Translations under genes and position numbers: made by a program
Assembly: GCF_001641265.1 (NCBI RefSeq)
Contig: NW_020167542.1
Coordinates: 372,001 to 436,000, forward strand
Length of the DNA: 64,000 bases
From: Pseudogymnoascus destructans
Lineage: Eukaryota; Ascomycota; Leotiomycetes; Thelebolales; Thelebolaceae
Direction of reading: 5' to 3'
Shown here: piece by piece, positions 1-10,432 of the stretch
Layout of the letters: every line of letters starts with the position of its first letter
Numbering within the stretch: the first letter of the stretch is position 1
Notes under the pieces: model-generated
Told to the model about the DNA's origin: nothing
Database searches by the model: none
What the model saw: the letters and a program-made list of their open reading frames with translations, nothing else

Positions 1-456
1 AATTAAGTCCAATTAAGTCTGGGCAACCCCTGTCCAAGAAGGGAGATTTCGAACTTGGCTGTCGACTTCACATACAGTAAAGCCCAAACCAGCGAGAGCT
101 GCAGATTAGGTAAAAGGTATTGCCACAGTACGGAGTACGCCACACTACCACACCGCGATAGGAGCCCCCCACAATAGTGCACCGCCACAATCGGCGATAA
201 GAACCGGGTGGGCATACATGTGACTTTCCTTCTCTATAGCCGATTTCTAAGAAACGCGTATTGGCGTTTGCCTCCAGATATCTCTCTTTTATATATCTCC
301 GTCTTACCTAGAAACCCAATATATTTCGTTCGTTAAAATTACAGTTTCTACATCCGCATTCTCCGAAGTTTCCTCGTTCAAATAGACCCTGGAGCATGTT
401 TTAGACAATGCGTTCCCTCTTCCTACATCGTCCCCCAGTTTGGAACAACACGCACC
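1..456. other. 5' flank of the PPPDE gene, no gene seen
   Basis: No coding region is supported here. The first 20 bases are a 10-bp unit repeated twice with one mismatch (AATTAAGTCC/AATTAAGTCT). A TACGGAGTA motif lies at 129-137 and an AT-rich TATATATC tract at about 290, which could be promoter sequence for the gene starting at 457. Confidence 0.5.
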
Positions 457-2354
457 ATGGAAGTCTCCCTTTATATGTATGACCTCTCTCGAGGTCTTGT
501 GCGGATGATGTCTGCGAGCCTGATCGGCGTCCAGCTCGATGCAATGTACCACACGTCTATTGTGTTGGAAGGCGTGGAATATGTGCGTTGTGCTCCCCAC
601 TGCTCGTTCAACATCTTCCTTATTAACACATCTAGGTCTACGATGGCGGGCTAAAACAGGTCAAACCAGGCTCGACCCATCTGGGCCAGCCTTTGAGGAA
701 GATGGTATTGGGGAAAACCGAGCTTCCTATGGAGGTTATCCAAGATTATTTCGAATCGCTACGGCCAATTTACACATTCGAGGTGAGCCCTGGTTGTCTC
801 ACCAGTTCTCAAAAGATATAATCAAGACTGATGCCAGCTCAGGCGTATGACCTTTGGCGACACAACTGCAATAACTTCACAAATGATTTTGCAACCTTTC
901 TGGTCGGAAGAGGCATACCAAGCCACATCACCGACATGCCCCAGACAGTACTCAACAGCCCCATGGGACGGCTGCTGCAACCAGCGATCGATGATGCAAT
1001 TAGAAACAGCCAAAATCGACAACGAACAGGAGGGCTGCTAGGCATCGAAGATGATACCGCTATCATGGCAAGAAACCTAAATTCCCGCCAGTGTGCAGAA
1101 GCAGTCAGAACGCCTGCCAGTCTCAAAGAACTGAACGACCTGCTCGCTTCTGCGCATGAGTCCTGTGCAGTCGTGTTCTTCACATCCGCGACTTGTTCAC
1201 CATGCCGAACTCTTTATCCGGTTTATGAGGAGCTTGCAGCAGAGCTATCTCATAAATGCGTGTTTATTAAAATTGACATTAGCAAGGCTATGGGCGCGCA
1301 GCAGACATTCTCAGTAAATGCCACTCCAACCTTTATCACGTTCCTAGGCGGCAAAGAGGAGCGTCGCTGGTCTGGCGCGGATGTCAATGCGCTGCGAGGT
1401 AATGTTAAGCTGTTGACGGTAATGGCCTGGCCAGCACACCCGCACGAGTCTCTCAAGCTCCCACAATTACGAGGGGCCTCGGTGAAGCCAATCGTCTTCA
1501 AACGTATCCCACCGCTGGATAAATTGTTAGCAAAGATAGGCGACGCAGGTCGATTGCCAGCTGTGCAAGGAGTCAAATACTTCATAGCCACCAGCGAGGC
1601 AGAAGGTGCCGCGGCGTCGACGCTGCCTGACCTGGATGCGTTCAGTCACTTTCTACGGAAATCAATTACAACTGTGCCTGTTGAGAAAATGTTTGCTGTG
1701 CTGGACTTAGTCCGCATCGCCATCGCCGACCCTCGATTCAGCGGGTATTACGCCCAAGAAAAAGACCACAAGACCATTGCACCGCTACTAGAGTATGCCA
1801 ACAAGGCCGAAGACCCTCCATATGCTCTGAGGCTCGTCGCGCTACAACTGACCTGCAATTTGTTTTCCTCCTCGTTGTACATTCACCACATTCTAAATTG
1901 TTCGGCTTTGAGGATACCAATCATCCAACTTACTGCCTCTTGTTTACTAGATGAAAAACATCAGAATATCCGCATAGCAGCTGCATCTGTGACATTGAAC
2001 ATTGCTACTGCGAACAGCCTGGTACGCAGAGAGGATCACCACGAGGCGTTGCCGGAAGATGACCAGGTTGAGCTGGCTGCATCATTATTAGAAGCTATCC
2101 GCACAGAGGAGGAATCGCATGAAGCATTGAATGGGTTCTTGTTAGCCATCGGGCAGCTAATATACTGCGCAAAGAAAGATGGGGAAGTGGTTGACCTGCT
2201 CAAGATTTTGGATGCCCAAGCCACGATACTGTCGAAGAAGGGATCATTCCCTGACGAGGGATTAATAACTGAGATTGGAAATGAGTTGCTTGGAAGTTAT
2301 GATTCTGATTCTACGGAAGCACAGCACGTAATAGAGCAAGATACCCATACCTAG
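457..2354 (+). CDS. PPPDE (DeSI-type) peptidase fused to thioredoxin and PUL domains
   Basis: CDS join(457..582,636..782,843..2354), about 594 aa. Both introns are GT-AG and keep the frame. The N-terminal 115 residues are a PPPDE papain-fold domain as in desumoylating isopeptidases and PNG1-associated proteins. The catalytic His is in YHTSIV and the nucleophile Cys in HNCNNF, and these sit on different exons, so the introns must be removed to see the pair. A thioredoxin domain follows (about residues 185-290) with the redox motif CSPC. The last 250 residues are alpha-helical and match a PUL domain, the module that binds Cdc48/p97 in PLAA/Doa1. This architecture is known in fungi and plants. 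A role in removing SUMO or ubiquitin from client proteins in the cytosol or nucleus is inferred from the family. Confidence 0.9.
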
Positions 2355-2590
2355 AACTTATCACAGACTTGGACCAACTTAGAATGAAACCTGTTGAAGC
2401 TACTATTGCTTCAAACTACAGTCCAATGATGCATATATAATCCTACGCAGTGACACCCTCCTACAGGATTTCACACCTCCCTTTATCCCCAGGATGCCAT
2501 TTCCCAACACAGAACCCCATCCCCCCTCGACGCCAGCGCTATTCCAATGAAAAACATTCATACAGTCGTAAAAAAACCCCAAAAAACACT

Positions 2591-4516
2591 TCACCGGTTG
2601 ATCCTCTCCATCAATGGCGGGAGAAACCTCGACTTGTCATCCACGATCTTGCGTCTGAACATGCCCAAATCCTTCAACAAGTCCTGCATATGATCCTGCA
2701 TCTCCGTCGCCTTCTCATGATGATCGTCGTCCTCCTCCTCATCCTCATACACATGCTCCGCATGCCCTTCTTGCCCATCATCCACAAACTCCATATTCTC
2801 CTTATCCAATCCCCGATCCGTGCTGAACAGCGGTATGTTCTCACTAGATATACTCCTCCTCGCGCTCGGCACTTCCGGAATCGGATTCTTCAGCGTATCC
2901 AGCGCCAGCTTAAGGTGCAACCTAAGCGCCTCATTTTCCGTCTGCAACGTCTTGATCTTCCCATCAGCCACCATACTCCGCTCCTCCATCAGCCGCTGCA
3001 GCTTGCCAACCTGGTTCTGATACTCCTCCACCCGCTCCTCCGCCAGCTTCTCCGCACCGACGTCCTTCTTGCGCGTCTCGTTCATGCTGAGTTGATGTTC
3101 CAGCATGCGAATCTGCTCGGCCATATTCGCGATCTCGGCCTCGCGCTCCGCGGCCGAGACGTGGTCTTGGTTAACCTTTGCTCTGGTGCGGATGCGCTTC
3201 GCTTGGTCGGCGTACCGGAGCGTGCTGAGCGTCTCGTCGTAGTCGGCTGGGGCGATGCAGGCAATCATGGCCGTCTTGCTGTTTCCGCCGAGGCTGTCCT
3301 TCAGTAGCCAGGTGAGTATCGAGTCTCGGTAGGGGACGACGTCTTTATTCCTCTTGCTTGCGCCGTGTCTGCTGTTCTTGGGGTCGGCGAGGGCAGCGAT
3401 AACGCGGCCGAGTGTAGTGAGAGATTTGTTGATATTGGATCCTTCACGGAGGCGCGTGCCAGTAGCCTCTGTTGCTTTCGCCCGTTCAGACCCGGCTAAA
3501 TCGACAAGGCGAATTCTAGCCGTCCTCTCGGTCGTTTCATCCGTGTCCATGTCGTGGTGAATCTGCTTCAACATAATCGTAAAGACGGAATGGGAGCGAG
3601 ATGATGTGTCGTTCATCTTTGTGCTTGCTGTAGTTCGGCTCAAGTCTCCCATCTTCATATAGCGCATGATTTCCGAGATTGACTTGACAGGAGCGTCTGT
3701 AAGGTCCTTGATATACGGTCCCTCTGTTGGAGATTCGCGGATTTTCAGGTAATGCGGAGGGTCTTGTCTGGGGACGAGAAGATCTCGGACGTGCTCGTTA
3801 TAGACTTCGAAGTATGAGACTCGGACATTGTATGTGATGTTGGGCTCGTCCACAGCTTCGATGCGCTGGAACAAATCTTGACATGTCCGAGGGATAAGGC
3901 CTGGTTGTTCTTGGGTTCCCATCATGGTGTATGACTTTCCAGATCCTGTCTGCCCGTATGCAAAGATGCAGGTATGGTATCCTTCGAAGTTGTGATCTAG
4001 AAACTCCTCACCCAGGCTATTATAGACGTCTTCTTGGTGAGCATAATGCCCATCGGCTTTATCATGCGACCAGAATGAATTGTCAAATGTAAACTGTTTT
4101 TCTTCCATCACTTTGCGCATTTTCAGTCTCGAATTCGCCGGATCAGTATCGTTGGGGACAAGAAGCTTCGTTGCTTGAGACACAGGGTCCATGTTGACAA
4201 GGCATTCTGCTCCTCTCTCGATTTCTGCGGCGCATCAGTATAATGGCCGCGACTAATTTGCGGATAGCTTGCCTCTTGGTAAAAACCCTCGTACTCTCAC
4301 CACCACGCGCACGTTTCCTCCGGGTTCCATTCTGCTGCCACTGGGCGTGACGCTTCCGTCCCTTGACCGGAGCGATGGTGTTGACGCGGAAGATCGAATA
4401 GAGCGCAGCTCAGCTGCCACGCCTGGCATTAACCTTGGATCCAGGGCCATGTCAATTAAGGAATGTTGCAAGTCCTGTAGCAACTCGACTTGTCGGCAGT
4501 TCCAGTTTGAGAACAT
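2591..4516 (-). CDS. Short kinesin-3 (KIF1/Unc-104-type) motor
   Basis: CDS complement(join(2591..4224,4273..4516)) if the first in-frame ATG is used; ATGs at 4450 and 4330 are alternatives. The motor domain is complete: VVVRVR strand, P-loop GQTGSGKSYTMMG, switch I NDTSSRSH and switch II DLAGSER. The loop RYADQAKRIRTRAKVNQD is followed by coiled coil (about 360-440) and an acidic region. The protein ends after roughly 600 residues, whereas full Unc-104 kinesins of about 1,600 aa carry FHA and PH domains that bind vesicles. A stop codon (TGA at 2591-2593) is clear, so this is a short kinesin-3 like those reported in some fungi. The exon 1-2 junction uses a GC donor (see 4225-4272). The 5' end could also begin just before MEPGGN. 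Confidence 0.9.
4225..4272 (-). other. Non-canonical GC-AG intron in the kinesin gene
   Basis: On the minus strand the exon ends ..CCAAGAG and the intron starts GCAAGC and ends GCCGCAG. Removing these 48 bases joins RVRGFLPR to EIERGAEC, which reproduces the exact spacing of kinesin-3 motors between strand beta-1 and the next strand. The only nearby GT donor would delete about seven conserved-length residues. A strong AG upstream of the donor is typical of GC-AG introns. Confidence 0.8.
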
Positions 4517-5443
4517 GAATTTGAAGCTATTTGTTTACCGATGACGCCAATGCGCGTTGCTGGGGGGAGGAGATCCACTCCGATAACGATAAGGGCCGAT
4601 CTGTGGCTGGCCAGAATGAAGGTAATAGAGCCGTCCCGACTTCGAGGCGATGTTTATGATAATTGCTGAATATTCCTTTCGTGGTGATGCTTGAAGGCAT
4701 GGCTTTACGTGTGGTGATGCACGGTCTAAGGATGTTAGAGAAGTCTAAATATTAAATAACACCCCGAAGGTTAAAACTCCTCCACTTCATGGCAACTGCA
4801 ATGGTCCACCTCCACCTCCGGAACCCTACCCACGCACAATACCTTAGAAAGTCGTATTTAGGGCAAAAGACGGCCGGATGTGGTTCGCTGGAAAGCTAGG
4901 TAGTGATTGCTTGCAAGAATTAGAGTGCTAGGAGGCTCTCCTCTTGAGACATCCCTGAGACTCACTCTATATAAACAAATATGACATAACGCGTTTATCA
5001 GCCACATGGGTCATTTATCAAATATCAAATCCTCGCAGACACCACGAGGCTCTGCGAGGAGTCTAGTATACTATAGTAGTTTCTCTCATCATAAACTAAG
5101 TTTTTCTTTTTTGAATTCGCACCTGCTGTCTTATAAGTTTTTTTGGTCTTGGCTTGTCTCCTGTAGATATAGCTCCTAAAAATGCAAGAGCGGCCCAGCA
5201 TCAGTGTCGAGCTAGATTATTCACAGAAGAATGGCAAGACAGTTAGATATCTCATCGAGTGAATCATCTTATGTCCATGAATAACAATAGTGAATGCTTG
5301 AATGGCTACGGCATGGTTATGTATTCGCTCCGTATTGATATTATAGCACGCTTCACAAGCTCTCGCTCAAGTTCTGGCTGATGAGAAGCAAGTATAAATT
5401 ACGAATCCAGAAATACCAGAGCACCCCATATTTCTAACAGTGG
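4517..5443. other. Intergenic, no gene seen
   Basis: This is the 5' side of both the kinesin gene and the RING gene. There are AT-rich stretches at 5040-5150, including T-runs at 5101-5113 and 5139-5144, but no convincing exon. Confidence 0.5.
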
Positions 5444-7115
5444 GTGCACTGTTCTGTCTTTTTGAACATTGCTGATATATCCTCCAGGCTTTTATCCAAA
5501 ATGGTTCCCCGTCTACGATCCGAGGGACTTCAGCCAAGCGCGGGCGACCTTCGCCGGCGTTGTACTGCAATTTGCTTCGACTACTGGTTTCCAGGGATTT
5601 TCACATCTCAGAAACCAATAGTGTTATCTTTGGCGCACTTGACATCCTGGAGTGCAGAGCGTATCGCTCGGGCGACGACGACGACACAGAAGTGTCCTGA
5701 GAAGAATAATGACATACTGGCCGAGGAAGTCTGGGATTTTTATATGGCTTGGGTTGAGCACTTGCCTCGTTGCAGGTCCAGGTTGGAGGACATGGAGAAA
5801 AGCATGTGGGAAAACCTTCAGCAGTTCAGGTTTGACATATTGGTGCCATGTGCAAAAGAGCGAAACCTCGCAAACACTCCAAGGCCTGTATGGCATCCCA
5901 CTTGTCACTGACTTATAAATGGGAAGTAGAGAGGCTGACTTTGAATATTAGACAACCTTTACATATGCCAGACTTTGGCTTCCAACTGTATGAGTGCTAC
6001 AATTCCTGGTAAATGTTAGTCAAGCAAACTGCTGACGCTGACAATCATAGGAGCGATATTCAGGCCCAGAAATCCCATCATTTCTGCCAGAGGATGGCAT
6101 TGACAACTACCGAGCCTGCATGAGGCTCGCAGAAAACGGGCCGATGACTTGCTTTACCCCGGCAGAGCTCAAGATCATCGAGCAACTTGGACCCCATGTG
6201 AGGCCCATGATCAGAACGGTAATGAACGAATGCATGGAATACCTCGAGCGGGATATGATGACGGGAGAATTCAGCCGGAAAGTCTTTGACCTTCATCGTC
6301 ATCTCGGCAAAATAATGCAACTGGGCAACAGAGTAGTTGAGCTTTGGTGCCATACGTTTGGCTCGGTCGAAGTCTTCGCGGACTCATGGAATGTCAGAGT
6401 TAGGAGGGACGAGGAGACGGGATACGACGAGCAAGTGGACGAGGTGGTAACTCAGCTTAAGGATCAGGTTGAAATCTCCAAACGGCGACAGATCAAAAAA
6501 TCAATTGCGAAGACACAAGGGAGATGTCTCGTATACCTGAATTCGAGTCCACAAGCCATCAAAATGCTTGTCATCTGCATGGTAACCGATCGGATCCATG
6601 CTCTCGATGAACTTCGGCACAACCGTCGTCAAGAAACAGGCGGCACTCTGGTAAGTATCGAGGATCTTCCAAGCGATGCTAAAGATTGTCCAATATGCCG
6701 CGAGACACTCGGTGTTCAGAATGAAGCCGGCGAAATTGAGTGTCCAGTTCGACTTGTATCTTGTTGTGGACAGTATGCGGGTGAAAGATGCCTCCAAGAA
6801 TGGTATCGATCGCCTGAAGCTCGAAGTTGTCCGCTTTGTAGGCGTACGCCTTCAAGTTCATTTTTTGAGAAGTTATATCAAATCGAATTCAAGTTTTCCC
6901 CCTCCCCCGCCCCCTCCCCCACCATTATGTTCTTGGTGCGTGCCGAGGAGCAGCCCCAATTCATTCCAATAATTCCTGAAAGGGGATCGGAGATAAGTGA
7001 AGAGCAGCTTCAGGCTCTTCAGGGAGGACGTGATGTTTCGGTCACGGTAGGAGATGGTGTTATGATGGTACGCCAGGAAACTCCTTTCGAGCGGGCTCTT
7101 CGACAGCTGGACTGA
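5444..7115 (+). CDS. RING-finger protein, probable E3 ubiquitin ligase, 5' exons unresolved
   Basis: Three 3' exons are well supported: one ending at 5887, 5952..5987 and 6051..7115, joined by GT-AG introns that keep one frame. The C-terminal half holds a RING: CPIC, then ECPVRLVSCCGQYAGERC, then CPLC. The usual His ligand position is Gln (CCGQ), as in many fungal RING proteins. Downstream is a Pro/Ser stretch from a C-rich run at 6897-6922. The N-terminal part up to 5887 includes a WVEHLPRCRSRLEDME segment in one frame and a good-looking segment (FYPKWFPVYDPRDF) near 5490 in another, so at least one more intron is needed. The start codon is not resolved. E3 activity is inferred from the RING alone. 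Confidence 0.7.
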
Positions 7116-7698
7116 GGTCTGCATAGCATAGCGAGGTTAGAACAACCATAGGATGTGGGAATGGTATTCGAGTGAGGAGTCAACGAATGAAATCCTTTAG
7201 CCACTTGACGCAAAATCATGAGGCTGATGACCTTTGGTGACTGATATGATTAACCTTTAGCCTCGATGGCTGCTCGATTGGATAACTAAAATATTAGTTG
7301 CTGTTAATTGCACGGTTGACCCCTGAGAGGTATGAAACACAATTCAACGGCGGATTCCAAGGGGAAAGTTGAATGAAGTGATATTGAGAGCTATGCGGCC
7401 GAGGAAGCCAAACCGACGTTCCAATCTGACTACCCCAGAGCACAACCATAGCCAGCCACACCAAACTGTTGTAACACCTGCTGGCCGATTGATACCGACA
7501 GCAACCCTTCTCGAGTGTAATCCACCAAACCGAAAACAGTCCAGCGATCCCCCGCTCGAATATGAGGCGCTCTCAACAACCAAAACATTCTTCCTCGATT
7601 CAGCAAGCCGTAACTCCATCCCAGTGCTAGTTCATCGAGTTCCGCCGTTCCAAGCTCGCATCACAAGTCCTTGCCATTGTCTTCGGTATGGGAATAAT
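7116..7698. other. Intergenic between convergent RING and S29 genes
   Basis: This holds 3' flanks of both genes. Open frames here lie opposite or beyond real exons and have no recognisable domain. I see nothing else in it. Confidence 0.5.
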
Positions 7699-8053
7699 TT
7701 AACGGTGCTGCAAATCCTGTTAGTTATCCGTTGCCCAGAAGTATCCCTCGCTCCCCAGATCTCCAGCTCGTACCTTGACGAATCCAATATCGCCAGCCTT
7801 CTCTCTGAAGCACTGACGGCAGATGTCGAGGCCGTACTTGCGGATGAGACCGGCCTTGTGGGTGCAGATGCGGCTAAAAATCTCATGTTAGCTGATATGT
7901 TCATTCCCCGTTGTCTCCTGCTGCATCCTGCACTCCTGCCATCACCCCCCCGGGCATATAGTGTAGATTTTCGAGATTGGGGGCTACGTACCACTGGCGC
8001 GAGCCCTTGCCGTAGGTCCTTGGGCGGGAGTTCCAGACAGTCTCGTGAGACAT
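7699..8053 (-). CDS. RPS29: 40S ribosomal protein S29 (uS14)
   Basis: CDS complement(join(7699..7707,7774..7873,7992..8053)), 56 aa, the exact family length. The product starts MSHETVWNSRPRTYGKGSRQ and has the zinc ribbon cysteines CRIC and CRQC, ending VKHR. It binds 18S rRNA in the head of the small subunit. The last coding exon is only nine bases (His, Arg, stop); it is required because the previous exon ends at GFVK and all fungal S29 proteins end in a basic dipeptide. Intron 2 has a CTAAC branch site 17 bases before its acceptor. The longer open frames overlapping this gene read into introns. Confidence 0.96.
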
Positions 8054-8624
8054 GATTGCGGTGGTATTTACGACGAACGGGGGGTTGTCAAGGGCGAGGT
8101 GTTGGTGGTCGATTGGTCGATTGTCGCAGCGTTCGTGAAGTTGTTGCGACCGCACTGCTAAACCCTATTCAAATTTCTATTGTGCGCGCTAAACTTCGGT
8201 TCCTAAGTTGTGGCGTCAATATGTGGCTGGTGCGGCGTCGGGGTGAACAAAGAACTCAAGGGAGGTCCGTGCGCGCACATTAAAAAGGCATGGAACAACA
8301 TACAAGAACCATCGCTACTTTGACAGTTTACAGCTACATAGATCAAATAAGTGCTCTTAAATTACGTGAAAATATAATTCTTGTATCACAGCCCTTCAAT
8401 AAGTCAGTGACACAAGAATTAACCCGGAGGGAAAATTTTGTTAGCTTTAAATGGGGATTTAACTCTCAGTTGTGCTGAGGTTTGGGGCCATATGGTACAT
8501 AATTGGGACCCAGGCGTACTCCACCTACAACGATACTGGAGAGAAACTCTTCGGCCAATTCTTATAAGATTCATCTGAAATTCGGAAATCAGCTTGAGTG
8601 CACAGCAATCCCTACTTCTAAACA
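8054..8624. other. Intergenic between RPS29 and the small ORF
   Basis: This is the promoter side of RPS29 (divergent) and the 5' side of the gene at 8625. No other exon is convincing. Confidence 0.5.
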
Positions 8625-9002
8625 ATGGTATGATTTGAATGGGCGAACAACTGCTGGAAATATATCTGACAACCTCTCCAGTCCAAAGACTCCAACCACA
8701 CGTATATACACTTCAACCGTCCGCGGGACGCCGATCTCTTCGAGGACTTCTGCAAGGACAAGCTGCCAGATGACGAGATCTTTGTGCCCACCCAGAACCA
8801 GCCTTTGAACCCCGAAGACGAAGACGATATTGTCCCCGACCAGCACGCAGCGTTCGGTATCCAGAGAGCCACGCAGAAGACCAAAGAGGCTGCATGGAAA
8901 GATCTTGGACTCTCTGAACTCATGAAGAAGGGCCCGGTGCAGACGGGAGGGCGCGCAGATGGCAACTTGAAGGTGGTTGGGAACAGGACATTGCCTCGGT
9001 AG
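8625..9002 (+). CDS. Small acidic protein of unknown function (107 aa)
   Basis: CDS join(8625..8627,8682..9002). The first exon is the ATG alone, directly followed by donor GTATGA; the intron ends CTCTCCAG with a CTGAC branch site. Without this intron the frame has no start. The product begins MSKDSNHTYIHFNRPRDADL and continues with an acidic PTQNQPLNPEDEDDIVPDQH segment, then a helical AAFGIQRATQKTKEAAWKDLGL stretch and a basic Gly-rich tail. No signal peptide or membrane segment is visible. I do not recognise the family. Good codon continuity and splice sites argue that it is real. Confidence 0.65.
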
Positions 9003-9357
9003 CGCCTATGTTCCAGCGTTTTTTATTGGTACTGGAATGAAGGGAAGGCATTGGGTTGGTCCTGGGATGGAGGGCGAGTATTGGGCTGATCCCAAATGAA
9101 GTAAGGACACCAGGTCGATCACGGAGTCAAGGAAGGACACAGTATTTGAAAGATTGGGGGGGCGTTAGGGAAGATACCCAGTATGAGATATGAAACAGCA
9201 CAGTTCTGTTGCTACGGCGTTTATACCACATCAGGTGGCCCTTATGAAAGCATGAAAATGAACTTATATGAGCTCGATAAACCTAACCGTAACTCCTCAC
9301 AATGCTAATAACGCCGCCCGAATGCCACCAAACTCTCATCCATCAAAGCGTCGTAGT
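9003..9357. other. Intergenic, convergent 3' ends
   Basis: This lies between the small ORF and TRS31. It contains loose repeats of TGGGATGGAGGGC/TTGGGCTGATCCC character around 9030-9110 but no gene. Confidence 0.5.
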
Positions 9358-10103
9358 CTATTGCTTGCCCAAGAATGCCTCCCTCTCAATGACCTCCGGT
9401 TGGAACTTCACCAAGAAGACCGTCTTCCCCGGCCAAAGCTCTCCCTGCTTGCCCGCAGCAGCAACCGTATGCGCCGTGACCCGTGCCGGAAACCCAGCCC
9501 CATCACAAGCTCCCTCGATAATCCCCGCCACGAACGCAGCGCAGTTCAACTGGCTCATCTCCTTGGGAACGCTGACGTACTGGTTCACCAGCGGTTCATT
9601 GTCTATGATCATATACTGATCCGGGCTCTCGTTGGATTTCTCAAGCGCATCGGCGGGTCGGGCGAAGAGGTGTTTCCACATGACATTGATGATGAAGTTG
9701 AGCAGAGCGATGATGTTGAGGGGGCGGAGTTGGGTTCGTGGAGGCTCGCGCCAGATGAGGACGTCGAGGAGTTTGAGCCCGATGGGATGGCCTTGGACAT
9801 TGAGTCTGGAGTTATAATGAGTATCTGTTTGAGCAGTTCTGGCAGGGATGGGCCTCGAGAGGCTATTGGGGGATCATACCGCTTCTCCAAATCCTGGATA
9901 TCTGTGACACGTCGTTGCGCATAGCTCACCATCTCCCCGAAGAGGTATGCGAAGCTTGCCTGGCTCAGTTCTTGTGTGCGACTTCTGTTTAGCGGCCTGT
10001 TGTATATCGTCTTTCCATTTGTAGGGTATTTAAGACCCGGAGCGCCACGCTGCCTGGGGGGTGCTTCGCTGCCCAGCGGCTTGGGGGTCTGTGATGATGA
10101 CAT
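9358..10103 (-). CDS. TRS31: TRAPP complex subunit Trs31/TRAPPC5
   Basis: CDS complement(join(9358..9805,9880..10103)), 223 aa. The GT-AG intron (9806..9879) joins DIQDLEKR to LNVQGHPIGLKLLD, restoring the Bet3-family fold. Hallmarks include NRSRTQELSQASFAYLFGE, GLKLLDVLIWRE, LNIIALLNFI and LNCAAFVAGIIEG. Trs31 is a core subunit of TRAPP I/II/III, the Rab1/Ypt1 exchange and tethering complex at the ER-Golgi interface. The roughly 35 residues before the conserved NRPLNRS block are Pro-rich and variable, which is usual for fungi. Confidence 0.95.
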
Positions 10104-10432
10104 TTCAATTCTGTAAAATGGACGGTGGGCATGTATCTGCCAATGCGGGGGGATTCACTGAGTTCAGGACATGGTGGTTCGGCAAGGCTGGCGGTCGCTG
10201 ATAGGAAGCTCTATAGTGACGGCCCTATCGCCAATCGGTCACCCATGCGGCTGTTCCCGCGTACATAAATTAATTTAGGGGTACATGTCTGAAGAACGGC
10301 TCAGTAAAGTTCCATTAAAGCTATGGATAAAGCTCTCAAATTTATTATCTACTTAATCTTGGTATCTGTGGGATAGTTCCCGAGGCTGTCGCTGCATGAA
10401 ACATCATTAATAAGTACAATTAGTGAGAATAA
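10104..10432. other. Intergenic, no gene seen
   Basis: This is the promoter region of TRS31 and the 3' flank of the Sec14-like gene. AT-rich near 10320-10430. Nothing else is seen. Confidence 0.5.

Noticed and set aside
6650..6662. Intron donor GTAAGT inside the RING gene
   Set aside because: The frame continues through it straight into the RING motif CPIC, so the site is exonic sequence.
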